Shown here: one piece after another, positions 20,305-29,919 of the stretch
Layout: each line of letters starts with the position of its first letter
How positions within the stretch are numbered: position 1 is the first letter of the stretch
Source of the DNA: Sphingobacteriaceae bacterium
Lineage (GTDB): Bacteria; Bacteroidota; Bacteroidia; Sphingobacteriales; Sphingobacteriaceae
Direction: 5' to 3'
Assembly (NCBI GenBank): GCA_017745075.1
Contig: JAGIAD010000015.1
Coordinates: 28,240-92,239, forward strand
Length of the DNA: 64,000 nt
The notes under the pieces: generated by a model
The model's database searches: none
Told to the model about the DNA's origin: nothing
Seen by the model: only the letters and a program-made list of their open reading frames with translations
Made by a program: the position numbers and the translations under genes

Positions 20305-21180
20305 ATGGAAAAGCCTGTTGCATTAGGTGTAGATATTGGCGGCTCGCATATAACGGCCGCATTGGTAGATTTGGAGACAAGAACTTTGATGAAAGATTCT
20401 ATCAAGCGTAGCCCTGTGGATTCACAGGAGAGTAAAGAAGTGATTTTATCGGCATGGTGCGATATTATCGATAAGGCTTTTAAAAATATGGGAAACGGTG
20501 CCCGGAATGTTGGGATTGCCATGCCCGGTCCTTTTGATTATAGTGAGGGTATTTCGTTAATTAAAGATCAGGATAAATTTAAGGCACTCTACCAGATCAA
20601 TGTTAAAGAAGAGTTATCTAAAAGACTGGATATCCCTACGGCGCATATTCACTTTATAAATGATGCAGCAGGTTTTTTACAAGGGGAAGTTTTTGCCGGT
20701 GCTGCCAAAGGAAATGCCAATGTATTGGGCCTTACATTGGGTACAGGACTTGGTTCTTCGCTTTGCCTCAACCATAAAACTTTTGATGCTGCTCTTTGGA
20801 ATTCGGAATTTTTAGACGGAATAGCTGAAGATTATTTATCTACGCGCTGGTTCGTAAAACGTTTTAACCAGCTTAGCGGTAAGGTAGTGGCAGGGGTTAA
20901 AGAACTGGTCGAAATGGTGGAAACCGACCATCATGCAACCATGGTTTTTATGGAGTTTGGTAACAACCTGGCAAAGTTTTTAATCCCGATTATCAGGCAG
21001 CATAAAATTGACTCCGTAATTATTGGCGGTAACATTGCACAATCATTTAATGCCTTTGCACCCGAACTCATTGCTACACTTAAAGGAAATGGAATAGAAA
21101 CGGAAATAAAAATATCCGAACTGAAAGAACATGCTGCGCTTATTGGTGCTGCAAGTTGCTGCGATTTAAGCCTAATTTAG
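20305..21180 (+). CDS. ROK-family sugar kinase / regulator
   Basis: GVDIGGSHITAALVD, GIAMPGPFDY, INDAAGFLQGEVFAGAAKG, LGLTLGTGLGSSL, IIGGNIA. Confidence 0.92.
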   Translation: MEKPVALGVDIGGSHITAALVDLETRTLMKDSIKRSPVDSQESKEVILSAWCDIIDKAFKNMGNGARNVGIAMPGPFDYSEGISLIKDQDKFKALYQINVKEELSKRLDIPTAHIHFINDAAGFLQGEVFAGAAKGNANVLGLTLGTGLGSSLCLNHKTFDAALWNSEFLDGIAEDYLSTRWFVKRFNQLSGKVVAGVKELVEMVETDHHATMVFMEFGNNLAKFLIPIIRQHKIDSVIIGGNIAQSFNAFAPELIATLKGNGIETEIKISELKEHAALIGAASCCDLSLI

Positions 21181-21411
21181 CTTCTGGTGTAAAAAAAACT
21201 TGATTTTAACTACAGAATTAATGATCTTTTTATCAATTCTGTAGTTGATTTTTCTCTTTTTCTCTCTGATTTCAGGGAAGTTATATAATATCGGTGTTTC
21301 AAGTTATCTATTTTATTACCAGGTAATTTATGAAGCACATTTTTTAACGCTTTTTGTTCAAAAAATGCAAAAATAATTTTGGAATTGTAATAATATGCTT
21401 ATAATTGTTTA

Positions 21412-21425
21412 GTTAAACGTTTTAG
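21412..21425. promoter_or_regulatory. candidate LacI-family operator (imperfect)
   Basis: GTTAAACGTTTTAG in the long leader region of the second PUL segment. Confidence 0.55.
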
Positions 21426-21531
21426 TATTGTTTAGAGGTTGTTTTCTTACTGGGATTCAATCTTTTACCGGCCCTGGGGAAGAAGTTTTAATAGCATTGA
21501 AGCTTTTTTTTAGGTGAAATTACTAAAACGT

Positions 21532-21547
21532 TTTAGTTTACTGTAAA
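21532..21547. promoter_or_regulatory. candidate LacI-family operator (perfect palindrome)
   Basis: ACTAAAACGTTTTAGT, perfect 16-bp palindrome. Confidence 0.75.
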
Positions 21548-21971
21548 TCATTGATTATTCATTAAAAAGCAAAGGAGTTCCTATACGAAGAAAATTTACA
21601 CCACTAATTCAATAGTTATCGTTCTCAAGATAACAAACAACCAAACTAAACAACCAATAATACCAAACAAAAAACCGACTAAACCAACTTTAACCATGAA
21701 TTGGCAGGCAATGTATTTCAGATACCTGAAAAAGAAGGCCAAATTTTAACTGCAGTAAATGCCGGGCATTTCATATACAACACGAATCTGAATAATAGAC
21801 ATTACAGAAAAAAATAAGCAGATCATAAAAATGAGTTCTTGCCAGGACTATTGGGATTGGAATGCAGTTAAACCATTACAATTTACCTTCCCTTTAATCA
21901 ATGCGCTACACTGTTTATTAAGCTGCCGCAAACTGTAACACTTTTACTAACTAATAAACCTTAAATTAATT

Positions 21972-22532
21972 ATGAATGTTTTAAAAATGACAAGGAGCGC
22001 TATCGGGCTATGCTTAGCTGCGGTTTTACTTCTTGGATGTGGTAAAGAAGAATACCCTGCTGTGGATCTTTTTACCTGGAAAGCCAAAGTTGATGTGACG
22101 GCAAAAGCTGCGCTCACCGTTAACATCGAAAACCCGGGCGGCGCATCAGCTGGCGAAGGATCATTAAAGGTGGTTGATAACGACATCAACTCAAAATTCC
22201 TGATCAACCCTTATCAGGCAAGTCTTTACATGCAATTAACGTTTCCTTCAGCTCAACAAGTGGCATCTTATACGCTAACATCAGGGGGGGATGCTCCTGA
22301 CCGGGATCCTAAAAACTGGAAACTAAGTGGTTCTACAGATGGTAGTAATTGGGTAGACCTGGATACCAGAACAGGCGAAACATTTTCGGGCCGTAACTTA
22401 ACCAAAACATACAACTTTAAAAATAAGGTATTGTACAAGTATTACAGGCTTAGTATTACTTTGAACAATGGTGGTTCTCTATTCCAGTTATCAGAGTGGA
22501 GAGTAATTGAGGTACCCGAGGAGCAACAATAA
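21972..22532 (+). CDS. discoidin (F5/8 type C)-like lipoprotein, possible surface glycan-binding protein
   Basis: Lipobox LLLGCGKEE; YTLTSGGDAPDRDPKNWKLSGSTDGSNWVDLDTRTGETFSGR...YKYYRLSITLNNGG...LSEWRV is F5/8C-like. Confidence 0.8.
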   Translation: MNVLKMTRSAIGLCLAAVLLLGCGKEEYPAVDLFTWKAKVDVTAKAALTVNIENPGGASAGEGSLKVVDNDINSKFLINPYQASLYMQLTFPSAQQVASYTLTSGGDAPDRDPKNWKLSGSTDGSNWVDLDTRTGETFSGRNLTKTYNFKNKVLYKYYRLSITLNNGGSLFQLSEWRVIEVPEEQQ

Positions 22533-22649
22533 TCTATTTCTGTAAATCAGACAGATCAAATTTATTCGTCCAGGCTAAAAGGATGGACTATAAGATTTTC
22601 AACCAAACAAACAGACCAACAACAGTATACTGTTGATAATAACAAATTT

Positions 22650-25600
22650 ATGATGAAAAAAAATACAAATTTAACCGGAGGCAGGCTCAGGTTTAAAGAT
22701 TGTGCTTTTAAAGCTATAGCTTTCACTTTAGCTTTAAGCAGTGGTTTTTATACTACAGCCCGTGCTGCTGCTGTTAATATAAACCCTACAGTCTCAATCA
22801 ATCAATCGAAGGCCGATATTGTGATTCGTGGTATTATTAAAGACGAGGCAGGTTTGGCACTGCCTGGAGCTGGCGTAAAAGTTAAGGGCAGTTCTATAAG
22901 TGCTGCTGCCGATGTTAATGGTGCCTTCACCATTACTGTTCCAAATCAAGATGCTATTTTAATTGTAACATACGTAGGTTACGATACAAAGGAAATTCCT
23001 GTTGGCACGCAAACCATGTTGGATATCCGGTTAAAAGAAACAACCGGTGCTAACCTGCAAGAAGTGGCAATTGTAGGATTTGGAACACAGAAAAAAGAAA
23101 GTCTTGTTGGTGCGCAATCATCAGTTAAGGCCGACGAATTAAAACAACCGGTTTCGAGTATGAGCCAGTTATTGGCTGGTCGTATTCCGGGCGTGGTAAA
23201 CGTATCCAGAAATGGCGAGCCAGGTGCAACCGGATCGGATATCTTCATTCGCGGTATATCTTCGCTAACATCAGGTGACAGAGGTCCGCTTATTATTATT
23301 GATGGGGTACCTAACCGTAATTTAAATGATATCAGCGTATACGATGTTGAAAACTTTACCGTATTAAAAGATGCTGCTGCAACAGCAGTATATGGTATTC
23401 GTGGTGCCAACGGTGTAATCTTAATTAACACTAAACAGGGAAAAACAGGGTCGCCAAGAATCAATGTGGAGTATTACGAAGGGGTAAGTCGTTTTACTAA
23501 AAAACCACAATTGATTGATGGAGTAGATTACATGAACTTAGCTAATGAGGCCAAGTATTCTGATTATTTAAGGGGAGGTGCAGCAGGCGCTTTTACACCG
23601 GCGTATTCAATAGATGCCATTCAAAAAACAGCAGCAGGTACCGATCCGGTTCTTTATCCAAATGTGAATTGGTTTGATGCCATCTACAACGATTTTGGTC
23701 GGAACAGGTCGGCAACTGCTAACCTTTCAGGCGGCGTTAGCAATGCCAAATATTATGTTTCATTAGGATATTATGGTGAAGACGGATTGTTTAAAACAGA
23801 TGAAGCTGTAAATTCAGCCGTTAAACAAAATTTTAGCCGTTACAACGTAAGCACCAATTTAAACTGGGATATTACCGGAACCACTAAAATGGATTTGGGA
23901 ATCAAAGGTATTTTGGCACAAAGTAATTATCCAAGTAACTTAGGGGCACAGGATATTTTTAATCAGGCTTTCCTGATCAACCCAACTTCTTTTCCGGTTC
24001 TTTATCCAAATGGTAGTTTACCAGGTATAAGTCCACAGGCTGATCAGCGTAACCCTTATGGAGACATTACCAGAAACGGTTATAGAGTTGGCTATAACAA
24101 TCAGTTGTATTCTAATCTTCGTTTAACTCAGGATTTAAAAGAGCTAACCCCTGGTTTGTCGGTTACTACAATGTTCTCTTTTGACGTAAACAATAACAAT
24201 TCTATAGCCAGAACAAAGCGTGAAACTATATACAGAATAAACCCCAACGATCCTTACCTTGTTGCAGGAAACCCTGCTTCAGGTTATAAATACGGTTTGG
24301 TATTGCAAGGACAAGATTTCCTGAACTACAGTATCGGAAATGGTGGTGATAAAAAAATGTATTTTGAGGCCGCTATTAACTATAACCGTACATTTGGCAA
24401 ACATGCAGTAACCGGTTTGTTATTATATAACCAAAACGATAATACAACACCTTTTGCAGGTAATTTGACCCTCTCTCTTCCATACCGCCTGCAAGGTATC
24501 GCCAGTCGTGCTACTTATGCTTACGACAATAAGTATTTCTTCGAGTTTAATGTTGGTTACAATGGTTCAGAAAACTTTGCACCAGATAAACGTTATGGAT
24601 TCTTCCCGGCACTGGGTATTGGGTGGTTATTGTCAAGCGAGAAGTTTTTTGAGCCACTTAAAAATGCTTTTCAGATGGTTAAATTCCGTTATTCAGATGG
24701 TATAGTAGGTAGTGGTGGCAGTGGTTCTGGTTATGCAGGTAGCGAAGGCGACCGTTTCTATTATTTAACAAAAGTAGGTAGTGCAAGCGGTTATACATTC
24801 GGGCAAAACGGAAACATTTCGCCTGGTGGTTTGGGCGTAACCGCTTACGGAGTAGATGTAACCTGGGCCGAAACCCGCAAGCAGGATTTAGGATTTGAAT
24901 TAAAAACATTAAATAACAACTTATCATTAATTGTCGATTTCTTTAAAGAAAGAAGAAAAGATCAGTTTATACAAAGAGGTACTGTTCCAAATTATATTGG
25001 TTTAGCGAACACACCAATTGGTAACCTGGGTATTGTAGAAAATAAAGGTATTGACGGCACTTTACAATACGATGCACAGTTTGGTAAAGACTGGTCGCTT
25101 AATTTAAGGGCTAACTTTACTTTCAATAAAGATAAGGTGATTGAAAATGATCAGGCACCAAAACCTTATCCTTGGATGGAACAACGTGGGCTAAATGTGT
25201 TAGCCTCTACACGGGTGGGTTACATTGCTGAGAAATTATTTGATAGCCAGGCAGAAATTAATGCAAGTCCGACACAATTTGGAACGCTCATGCCAGGCGA
25301 TATTAAGTATAAAGATTTAAATGGCGATGGTAAGATCGATTCATTCGATCAAACTGTAATTGGAAGAGGCGATCTGCCAAGTACTACTTATGGTTTTGGT
25401 TTTTCTTTAACCTATAAAAACTTCGATTTTGGTCTGTTCTTTCAGGGGCAGGACAATGCAGATATTTTGTTAAACATTCCTTCATTTGCCAATTCAGGTG
25501 GTTTGGGTAATATGCTAGCCGTTGCTGCCGATCGCTGGACTACAACTAATCCTCGTCAGGATGCAGTTTACCCACGTTTATCTTATGGAGGTACCAACAA

Positions 25601-25853
25601 CAATAACTATCAGCCAAGTACCTGGTGGAAACGGGATATCAGTTTCCTGAGATTAAAAAATGCGGATTTAGGTTATACCCTGAAAAATGGCATTAAATCT
25701 TTAGGTGTTAAGCGCTTAAGGATATATGCAACGGGCTATAACGTATTTACCATAAGCAAATTTAAGCTTTGGGATCCTGAGCTGTTAACCAACAACGGTA
25801 CCAGATATCCGCTAACATCTAATTATTCTTTAGGTCTTACCGCTAATTTTTAA
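22650..25853 (+). CDS. SusC/RagA-family TonB-linked outer membrane protein
   Basis: GIIKDEAGLALPGAGVKVKG, TonB plug LIIIDGVPNRNLNDISVYDVENFTVLKDAAATAVYGIRGANGVILINTKQGK, terminal SLGLTANF. Confidence 0.95.
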   Translation: MMKKNTNLTGGRLRFKDCAFKAIAFTLALSSGFYTTARAAAVNINPTVSINQSKADIVIRGIIKDEAGLALPGAGVKVKGSSISAAADVNGAFTITVPNQDAILIVTYVGYDTKEIPVGTQTMLDIRLKETTGANLQEVAIVGFGTQKKESLVGAQSSVKADELKQPVSSMSQLLAGRIPGVVNVSRNGEPGATGSDIFIRGISSLTSGDRGPLIIIDGVPNRNLNDISVYDVENFTVLKDAAATAVYGIRGANGVILINTKQGKTGSPRINVEYYEGVSRFTKKPQLIDGVDYMNLANEAKYSDYLRGGAAGAFTPAYSIDAIQKTAAGTDPVLYPNVNWFDAIYNDFGRNRSATANLSGGVSNAKYYVSLGYYGEDGLFKTDEAVNSAVKQNFSRYNVSTNLNWDITGTTKMDLGIKGILAQSNYPSNLGAQDIFNQAFLINPTSFPVLYPNGSLPGISPQADQRNPYGDITRNGYRVGYNNQLYSNLRLTQDLKELTPGLSVTTMFSFDVNNNNSIARTKRETIYRINPNDPYLVAGNPASGYKYGLVLQGQDFLNYSIGNGGDKKMYFEAAINYNRTFGKHAVTGLLLYNQNDNTTPFAGNLTLSLPYRLQGIASRATYAYDNKYFFEFNVGYNGSENFAPDKRYGFFPALGIGWLLSSEKFFEPLKNAFQMVKFRYSDGIVGSGGSGSGYAGSEGDRFYYLTKVGSASGYTFGQNGNISPGGLGVTAYGVDVTWAETRKQDLGFELKTLNNNLSLIVDFFKERRKDQFIQRGTVPNYIGLANTPIGNLGIVENKGIDGTLQYDAQFGKDWSLNLRANFTFNKDKVIENDQAPKPYPWMEQRGLNVLASTRVGYIAEKLFDSQAEINASPTQFGTLMPGDIKYKDLNGDGKIDSFDQTVIGRGDLPSTTYGFGFSLTYKNFDFGLFFQGQDNADILLNIPSFANSGGLGNMLAVAADRWTTTNPRQDAVYPRLSYGGTNNNNYQPSTWWKRDISFLRLKNADLGYTLKNGIKSLGVKRLRIYATGYNVFTISKFKLWDPELLTNNGTRYPLTSNYSLGLTANF

Positions 25854-25863
25854 AATAAAAGGA

Positions 25864-27690
25864 ATGAAAAAAATATTAATATATACAGCCGGAGCATTAC
25901 TTATTGCAGGTAGTTATGGTTGTAAGAAATTTTTAAATCAGGTACCTGACGACCGGTTAACTTTCGATCAGATGTATCAGAAAAAAGCAACTGTTGACCA
26001 GGCTTTGGCCAATGTTTATTCGACGTTACCTGATCAGAATCAGGATCGTTCTGCCTCAGCAAGTGGGAACATAGGCCCGTGGACAGCAGCTTCTGATGAA
26101 GCAGACTACACGTTACCTAATTTTACAGAAAATGTGAATTCTGGTGCCTGGGATGCAACCAGCGGGCAAGTAAATTACCACTGGCAAAATTATTACCGTG
26201 GCATACAGGCAGCCAGTTCATTTATGGCCAATGTAACGAAATGTACCGATTGTAATATTGGAGGTATTGACATTGTAAATCGTTATTATAATGAGGCAAG
26301 AGCACTTAGGGCCATTTATTATTACTATTTAGTAAGGCAATACGGCCCTGTTGTTTTATTAGGGAATGATCCAATTGCTTCAGATGCGCCTTTAGCCGAA
26401 ATCAGTAAGCCACGTAATTCGATGGATGAGTGTATTGACTATATTGTGAGCGAATTGGAAGCCGTTAGCCAAAAGCTACCTGCTACGCCACAGGCTAATG
26501 AAGATTATGGTCATATCACAGCCTCTGTAGCCGATGCCTATAAAATCAAAGCATTATTAACTGCTGCCCGTCCGTTATTTAATGGAAATACCGATTATGC
26601 TAATCTTAAAAATCAGGATGGTAAGCAACTGATTAACCAGACCTATAGCGTGGCAAAGTGGACAAGACTGGCCACAGCAGCAAAAGCATTTTTAAACAAT
26701 CCTAATTATTCTGGTTATGCATTGTATACTGTTGCGGCAACACCATCAGGCTTACCAAATACGGCATTTAACAGGGCGTTTATAGCTACGAGAGATGTGT
26801 TTTTGAATGGCTGGAATTCGGAGGTTATTTTTGGCAGAGGTGGCGATGTAACGTTCTATCAGTATTCATTAGCCCCTAACCACAGTGGTGCTTCCGGAGG
26901 AGATAAAGGTGGCTCTTTCTTGTCTCCATCTCAGCAGTTAGTCGACGCGTTCTTTACTGCAAATGGTTTACCAATAGAAAGCGACCCTACTTATTCGGCA
27001 AATGGAACATCAAGTTATCAGGCACCAGATCCGAATGATCAGGGCGTTAGCAGAAACATTAGTAATATGTATGTTAACCGCGAACCGCGCTTTTATGCTG
27101 ATATTACCTACAGTGGCCGTAAATGGATAAACCCATCATCAAATATTGTTACCAGTTTTGAGTTTAACGGTAATGCAGGTAAAAGTGCTATTGCTAATAA
27201 TGATTATACCAAAACAGGTTATACATCCAGAAAACATTTAACTGTTGCCGGCTGGACAAGTGGCAGAACAATTTTTACCGTAATCAGGCTTGCCGAAATT
27301 TATCTGGATTATATCGAGGCTTTGCAGGAATCAAATCCTTCTGATCCTGATATTTTAATCTACCTAAACAGGATCCGTACAAGAGCTGGTATCCCGGTTT
27401 ATGGAAACGGTGGTTTGCCTGTACCAACAGATATGAAAGATGCCATCCGTAGAGAAAGAAGAGTAGAACTGGCTTTCGAGTTAGATCGTTATTTCTATAC
27501 CAGGGAATGGAAAATTGCAGAAACTACTGATACCCAGATCAGGGGATTAAATATTACGCAAAACGCACCAGGATTTTTTACTCCGGTTGTAACTGAAAAC
27601 AGGGTTTTTCAAAAGAAACACTATTTATGGCCAATACCAAGTGGCGAAATCCAAAAAGTACCTGTAATTGTACAAAATACAGGTTGGTAG
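25864..27690 (+). CDS. SusD/RagB-family nutrient-binding lipoprotein
   Basis: Lipobox SYGCKKFL, EARALRAIYYYYLVRQYGPVVLL, IRRERRVELAFELDRYFYTREW, LWPIPSGEIQK. Confidence 0.94.
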   Translation: MKKILIYTAGALLIAGSYGCKKFLNQVPDDRLTFDQMYQKKATVDQALANVYSTLPDQNQDRSASASGNIGPWTAASDEADYTLPNFTENVNSGAWDATSGQVNYHWQNYYRGIQAASSFMANVTKCTDCNIGGIDIVNRYYNEARALRAIYYYYLVRQYGPVVLLGNDPIASDAPLAEISKPRNSMDECIDYIVSELEAVSQKLPATPQANEDYGHITASVADAYKIKALLTAARPLFNGNTDYANLKNQDGKQLINQTYSVAKWTRLATAAKAFLNNPNYSGYALYTVAATPSGLPNTAFNRAFIATRDVFLNGWNSEVIFGRGGDVTFYQYSLAPNHSGASGGDKGGSFLSPSQQLVDAFFTANGLPIESDPTYSANGTSSYQAPDPNDQGVSRNISNMYVNREPRFYADITYSGRKWINPSSNIVTSFEFNGNAGKSAIANNDYTKTGYTSRKHLTVAGWTSGRTIFTVIRLAEIYLDYIEALQESNPSDPDILIYLNRIRTRAGIPVYGNGGLPVPTDMKDAIRRERRVELAFELDRYFYTREWKIAETTDTQIRGLNITQNAPGFFTPVVTENRVFQKKHYLWPIPSGEIQKVPVIVQNTGW

Positions 27691-27698
27691 CACCATCA

Positions 27699-27729
27699 GG
27701 CACCGGGTATTACACCTGGTGCTTTTTTT
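27699..27729 (+). terminator. intrinsic terminator after the SusC/SusD pair
   Basis: GGCACCGGGTATTACACCTGGTGCTTTTTTT. Confidence 0.75.
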
Positions 27730-27748
27730 AACCTCCTAAATTTAGGCT

Positions 27749-28720
27749 ATGAAAAACTTTTCTTTACTATTTGCCATCATTGTTTTTGTTGTTTTGGCAT
27801 GCAATACTAAAAAGGCACCCGTTGAAACGGTAAGCCCGGCTCCTCCGCTTATAGAAACGGTAGATCCTGCAGATGCACCACCTAAAACCTGGAAAGAACA
27901 TTGGTTTGAACATGTTCAGTTGCTAAACAGGATATATTACGATACCAGCGTAGTGGTTTACTATGATGGAGATGTTAAATCTACCGTTATATGGCCTAAA
28001 ACCTACATGGCCGAAGCCTGGAACTATACTAAAAAGGTTTACGGAAAGTTTGGTGATGACAGCCGTTTGTTTGTAATTTATCATGCCGGTAAATATGGTG
28101 GTGGCCATCCAGGTACTTACCTCGATGCCGGTCATGATTACCGGAACGTAACCGATTGTGGTTCTAACGATTTAAACGCGTGGACTGCCGGAGCAGATAA
28201 CGATATCGATTTATCGACCCACGAGATTGGTCACATTGTAGAGGGCGCATCAAAGGGAGTAAAAGAATCTCCTGCTTTTGATATCTGGCACGATAGTAAA
28301 TGGATGGAAATTTATCAATATGACGTGTATCTCGGCTTAAACAGGCCTGCCGATGCACAACGTTGGTTGAACAAAATGATGACAACCACCGATAATTACC
28401 CACGGGCGGGTACGCAATGGTTTAAAAATTGGTTTTTACCCATTTATGAAAACTATGGAAAAACCAAAGTGTTAAACGGGTTTTTTACTTTATTGTCGCT
28501 ACATTTTCCTAAACAGGCCATTACAGTGCAAGGAAAGAGTTATCAGCAATATACAAGGAAAATGAACTTTGGTGAGTTCGTCCACTTTTGGAGCGGCGCA
28601 GCTAAAGCTGATCTGGCACCTCTGGCATTAACCGCCTTCGGGTCTAAAGATGAAAAAGGAGCTGATTGGGCGCCAATGCTTGCAAAAGCAAAAACTGATT
28701 TTACCAACCTTAACTACTAA
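27749..28720 (+). CDS. putative zincin metallopeptidase lipoprotein
   Basis: Lipobox VVLACNTKK; DLSTHEIGHIVEGASKG matches HExxH; secreted context. Confidence 0.65.
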   Translation: MKNFSLLFAIIVFVVLACNTKKAPVETVSPAPPLIETVDPADAPPKTWKEHWFEHVQLLNRIYYDTSVVVYYDGDVKSTVIWPKTYMAEAWNYTKKVYGKFGDDSRLFVIYHAGKYGGGHPGTYLDAGHDYRNVTDCGSNDLNAWTAGADNDIDLSTHEIGHIVEGASKGVKESPAFDIWHDSKWMEIYQYDVYLGLNRPADAQRWLNKMMTTTDNYPRAGTQWFKNWFLPIYENYGKTKVLNGFFTLLSLHFPKQAITVQGKSYQQYTRKMNFGEFVHFWSGAAKADLAPLALTAFGSKDEKGADWAPMLAKAKTDFTNLNY

Positions 28721-28732
28721 ATTTTAATTATC

Positions 28733-28772
28733 AGGAAAGATTCAGGCTTATTATGCCGAATCTTTCCTTTTT
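28733..28772 (+). terminator. hairpin/terminator
   Basis: AGGAAAGATTCaggcttattatgccGAATCTTTCCTTTTT; overlaps the ORF-track start at 28753, supporting the later start at 28798. Confidence 0.65.
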
Positions 28773-28797
28773 AATCATCAACACACAAATAAAACAA

Positions 28798-29775
28798 ATG
28801 ATCAAGAAATTTTTAATCTTCGCATTGGTATCCTGCTTGGTATTTTCTGCTTCTGCACAAAATAGGGAAAGAGGGTATAAGTTAACCATTAATGATCCAG
28901 ATAGTGCTGCAAATGCCATTATGGATGCCAAATTGAACGTCGCTTTTTTTAGCGTTTATCCAGGTTTTGCACAGGCAGATGGTTACCGTACGAAAAGAAA
29001 TGTGGTGCTCGATTTTGTAACCAACGAAACGCCAACCATTAAGGCTAAAGCCGGAGAAATCAAAGTAAATAGCGAATGGGTAAAAAATAAATCGCAAAAG
29101 AAAATAGAAAAAGAATTGTTTACCGCATTGGCTAAAAACTGGGTTTCTTACAGCAAAGAAAAACACAAAGGCTATACTTTAACCTTCATTAGTAAAGATC
29201 CGGACTTAGACCCTGTGGTTAGAAAGAACCTGATTAAAGCCTATTTTGAAATTTATCCTACTTTGGTTAAAACCTTTAACGAAAAATCTACCCATGATGT
29301 ACTTTTTGTGGTCGACACGGCATATAAGGCGGTTGCCGAAGCCAGTGGAAACCGGATTCTTTTCAGCGCGGGCTATATGAAAGCACATCCAACTGATATT
29401 GATGTGGTAACGCACGAAACCATGCACATTGTACAGGGTTATGGCTACAGCGCTGGCCCGGTTTGGTTAACTGAGGGCATTGCCGATTATGTGCGCTATA
29501 AATTCGGGGTAGATAATGTGGGTTCTAAATGGAGTTTGCCGGCTTATAATGAAAAGCAGAGCTATAAGAACAGCTACCGCATTACTGCACGTTTTTTCGC
29601 CTGGTTAGAGCAAAATGTTAAACCAGGTTTAATTGCTGCATTAGATCAGCAGTTAAGGGCGCATCAATATACCGAGCAATCGTGGACAGTTTTAACCGGT
29701 AAAACGGTCGATCAACTTTGGGAAGATTATGGTAAAGCCGCAGACAAAATAACGCTTACCTATAGCAGTAAATAA
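28798..29775 (+). CDS. basic secretory protein (BSP)-family putative metallopeptidase with extra N-terminal domain
   Basis: VVTHETMHIVQGYGYSAGPVWLTEGIADYVRYKFGVDN; signal peptide MIKKFLIFALVSCLVFSASAQ. The ORF-track start at 28753 is judged too early. Confidence 0.85.
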   Translation: MIKKFLIFALVSCLVFSASAQNRERGYKLTINDPDSAANAIMDAKLNVAFFSVYPGFAQADGYRTKRNVVLDFVTNETPTIKAKAGEIKVNSEWVKNKSQKKIEKELFTALAKNWVSYSKEKHKGYTLTFISKDPDLDPVVRKNLIKAYFEIYPTLVKTFNEKSTHDVLFVVDTAYKAVAEASGNRILFSAGYMKAHPTDIDVVTHETMHIVQGYGYSAGPVWLTEGIADYVRYKFGVDNVGSKWSLPAYNEKQSYKNSYRITARFFAWLEQNVKPGLIAALDQQLRAHQYTEQSWTVLTGKTVDQLWEDYGKAADKITLTYSSK

Positions 29776-29847
29776 AATTTAATAACAGATAAAAGTAGAG
29801 GAATTTGTAAAAAATATAGTCACATAAGTAAAATTTTTGATCGTTTA

Positions 29848-29861
29848 GTAAAACGTTTTAC
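29848..29861. promoter_or_regulatory. candidate LacI-family operator (perfect palindrome)
   Basis: GTAAAACGTTTTAC, followed by TTATTTTGCA; between the two BSP-family genes. Confidence 0.75.
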
Positions 29862-29919
29862 ATATTATATTTATTTTGCAGAACCAAAGGGACTAACCAA
29901 AGCCATAACTCTCAGATAA

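Noticed and set aside
20854-20867. GTAAAACGTTTTAA inside the ROK kinase gene
   Set aside because: It lies in coding sequence (FVKRFNQ) far from a start; probably incidental, although a roadblock site cannot be excluded.
22979-23464. 161-aa antisense ORF within the second SusC gene
   Set aside because: Lies wholly opposite a strong SusC coding frame; composition is the shadow of the sense codons.
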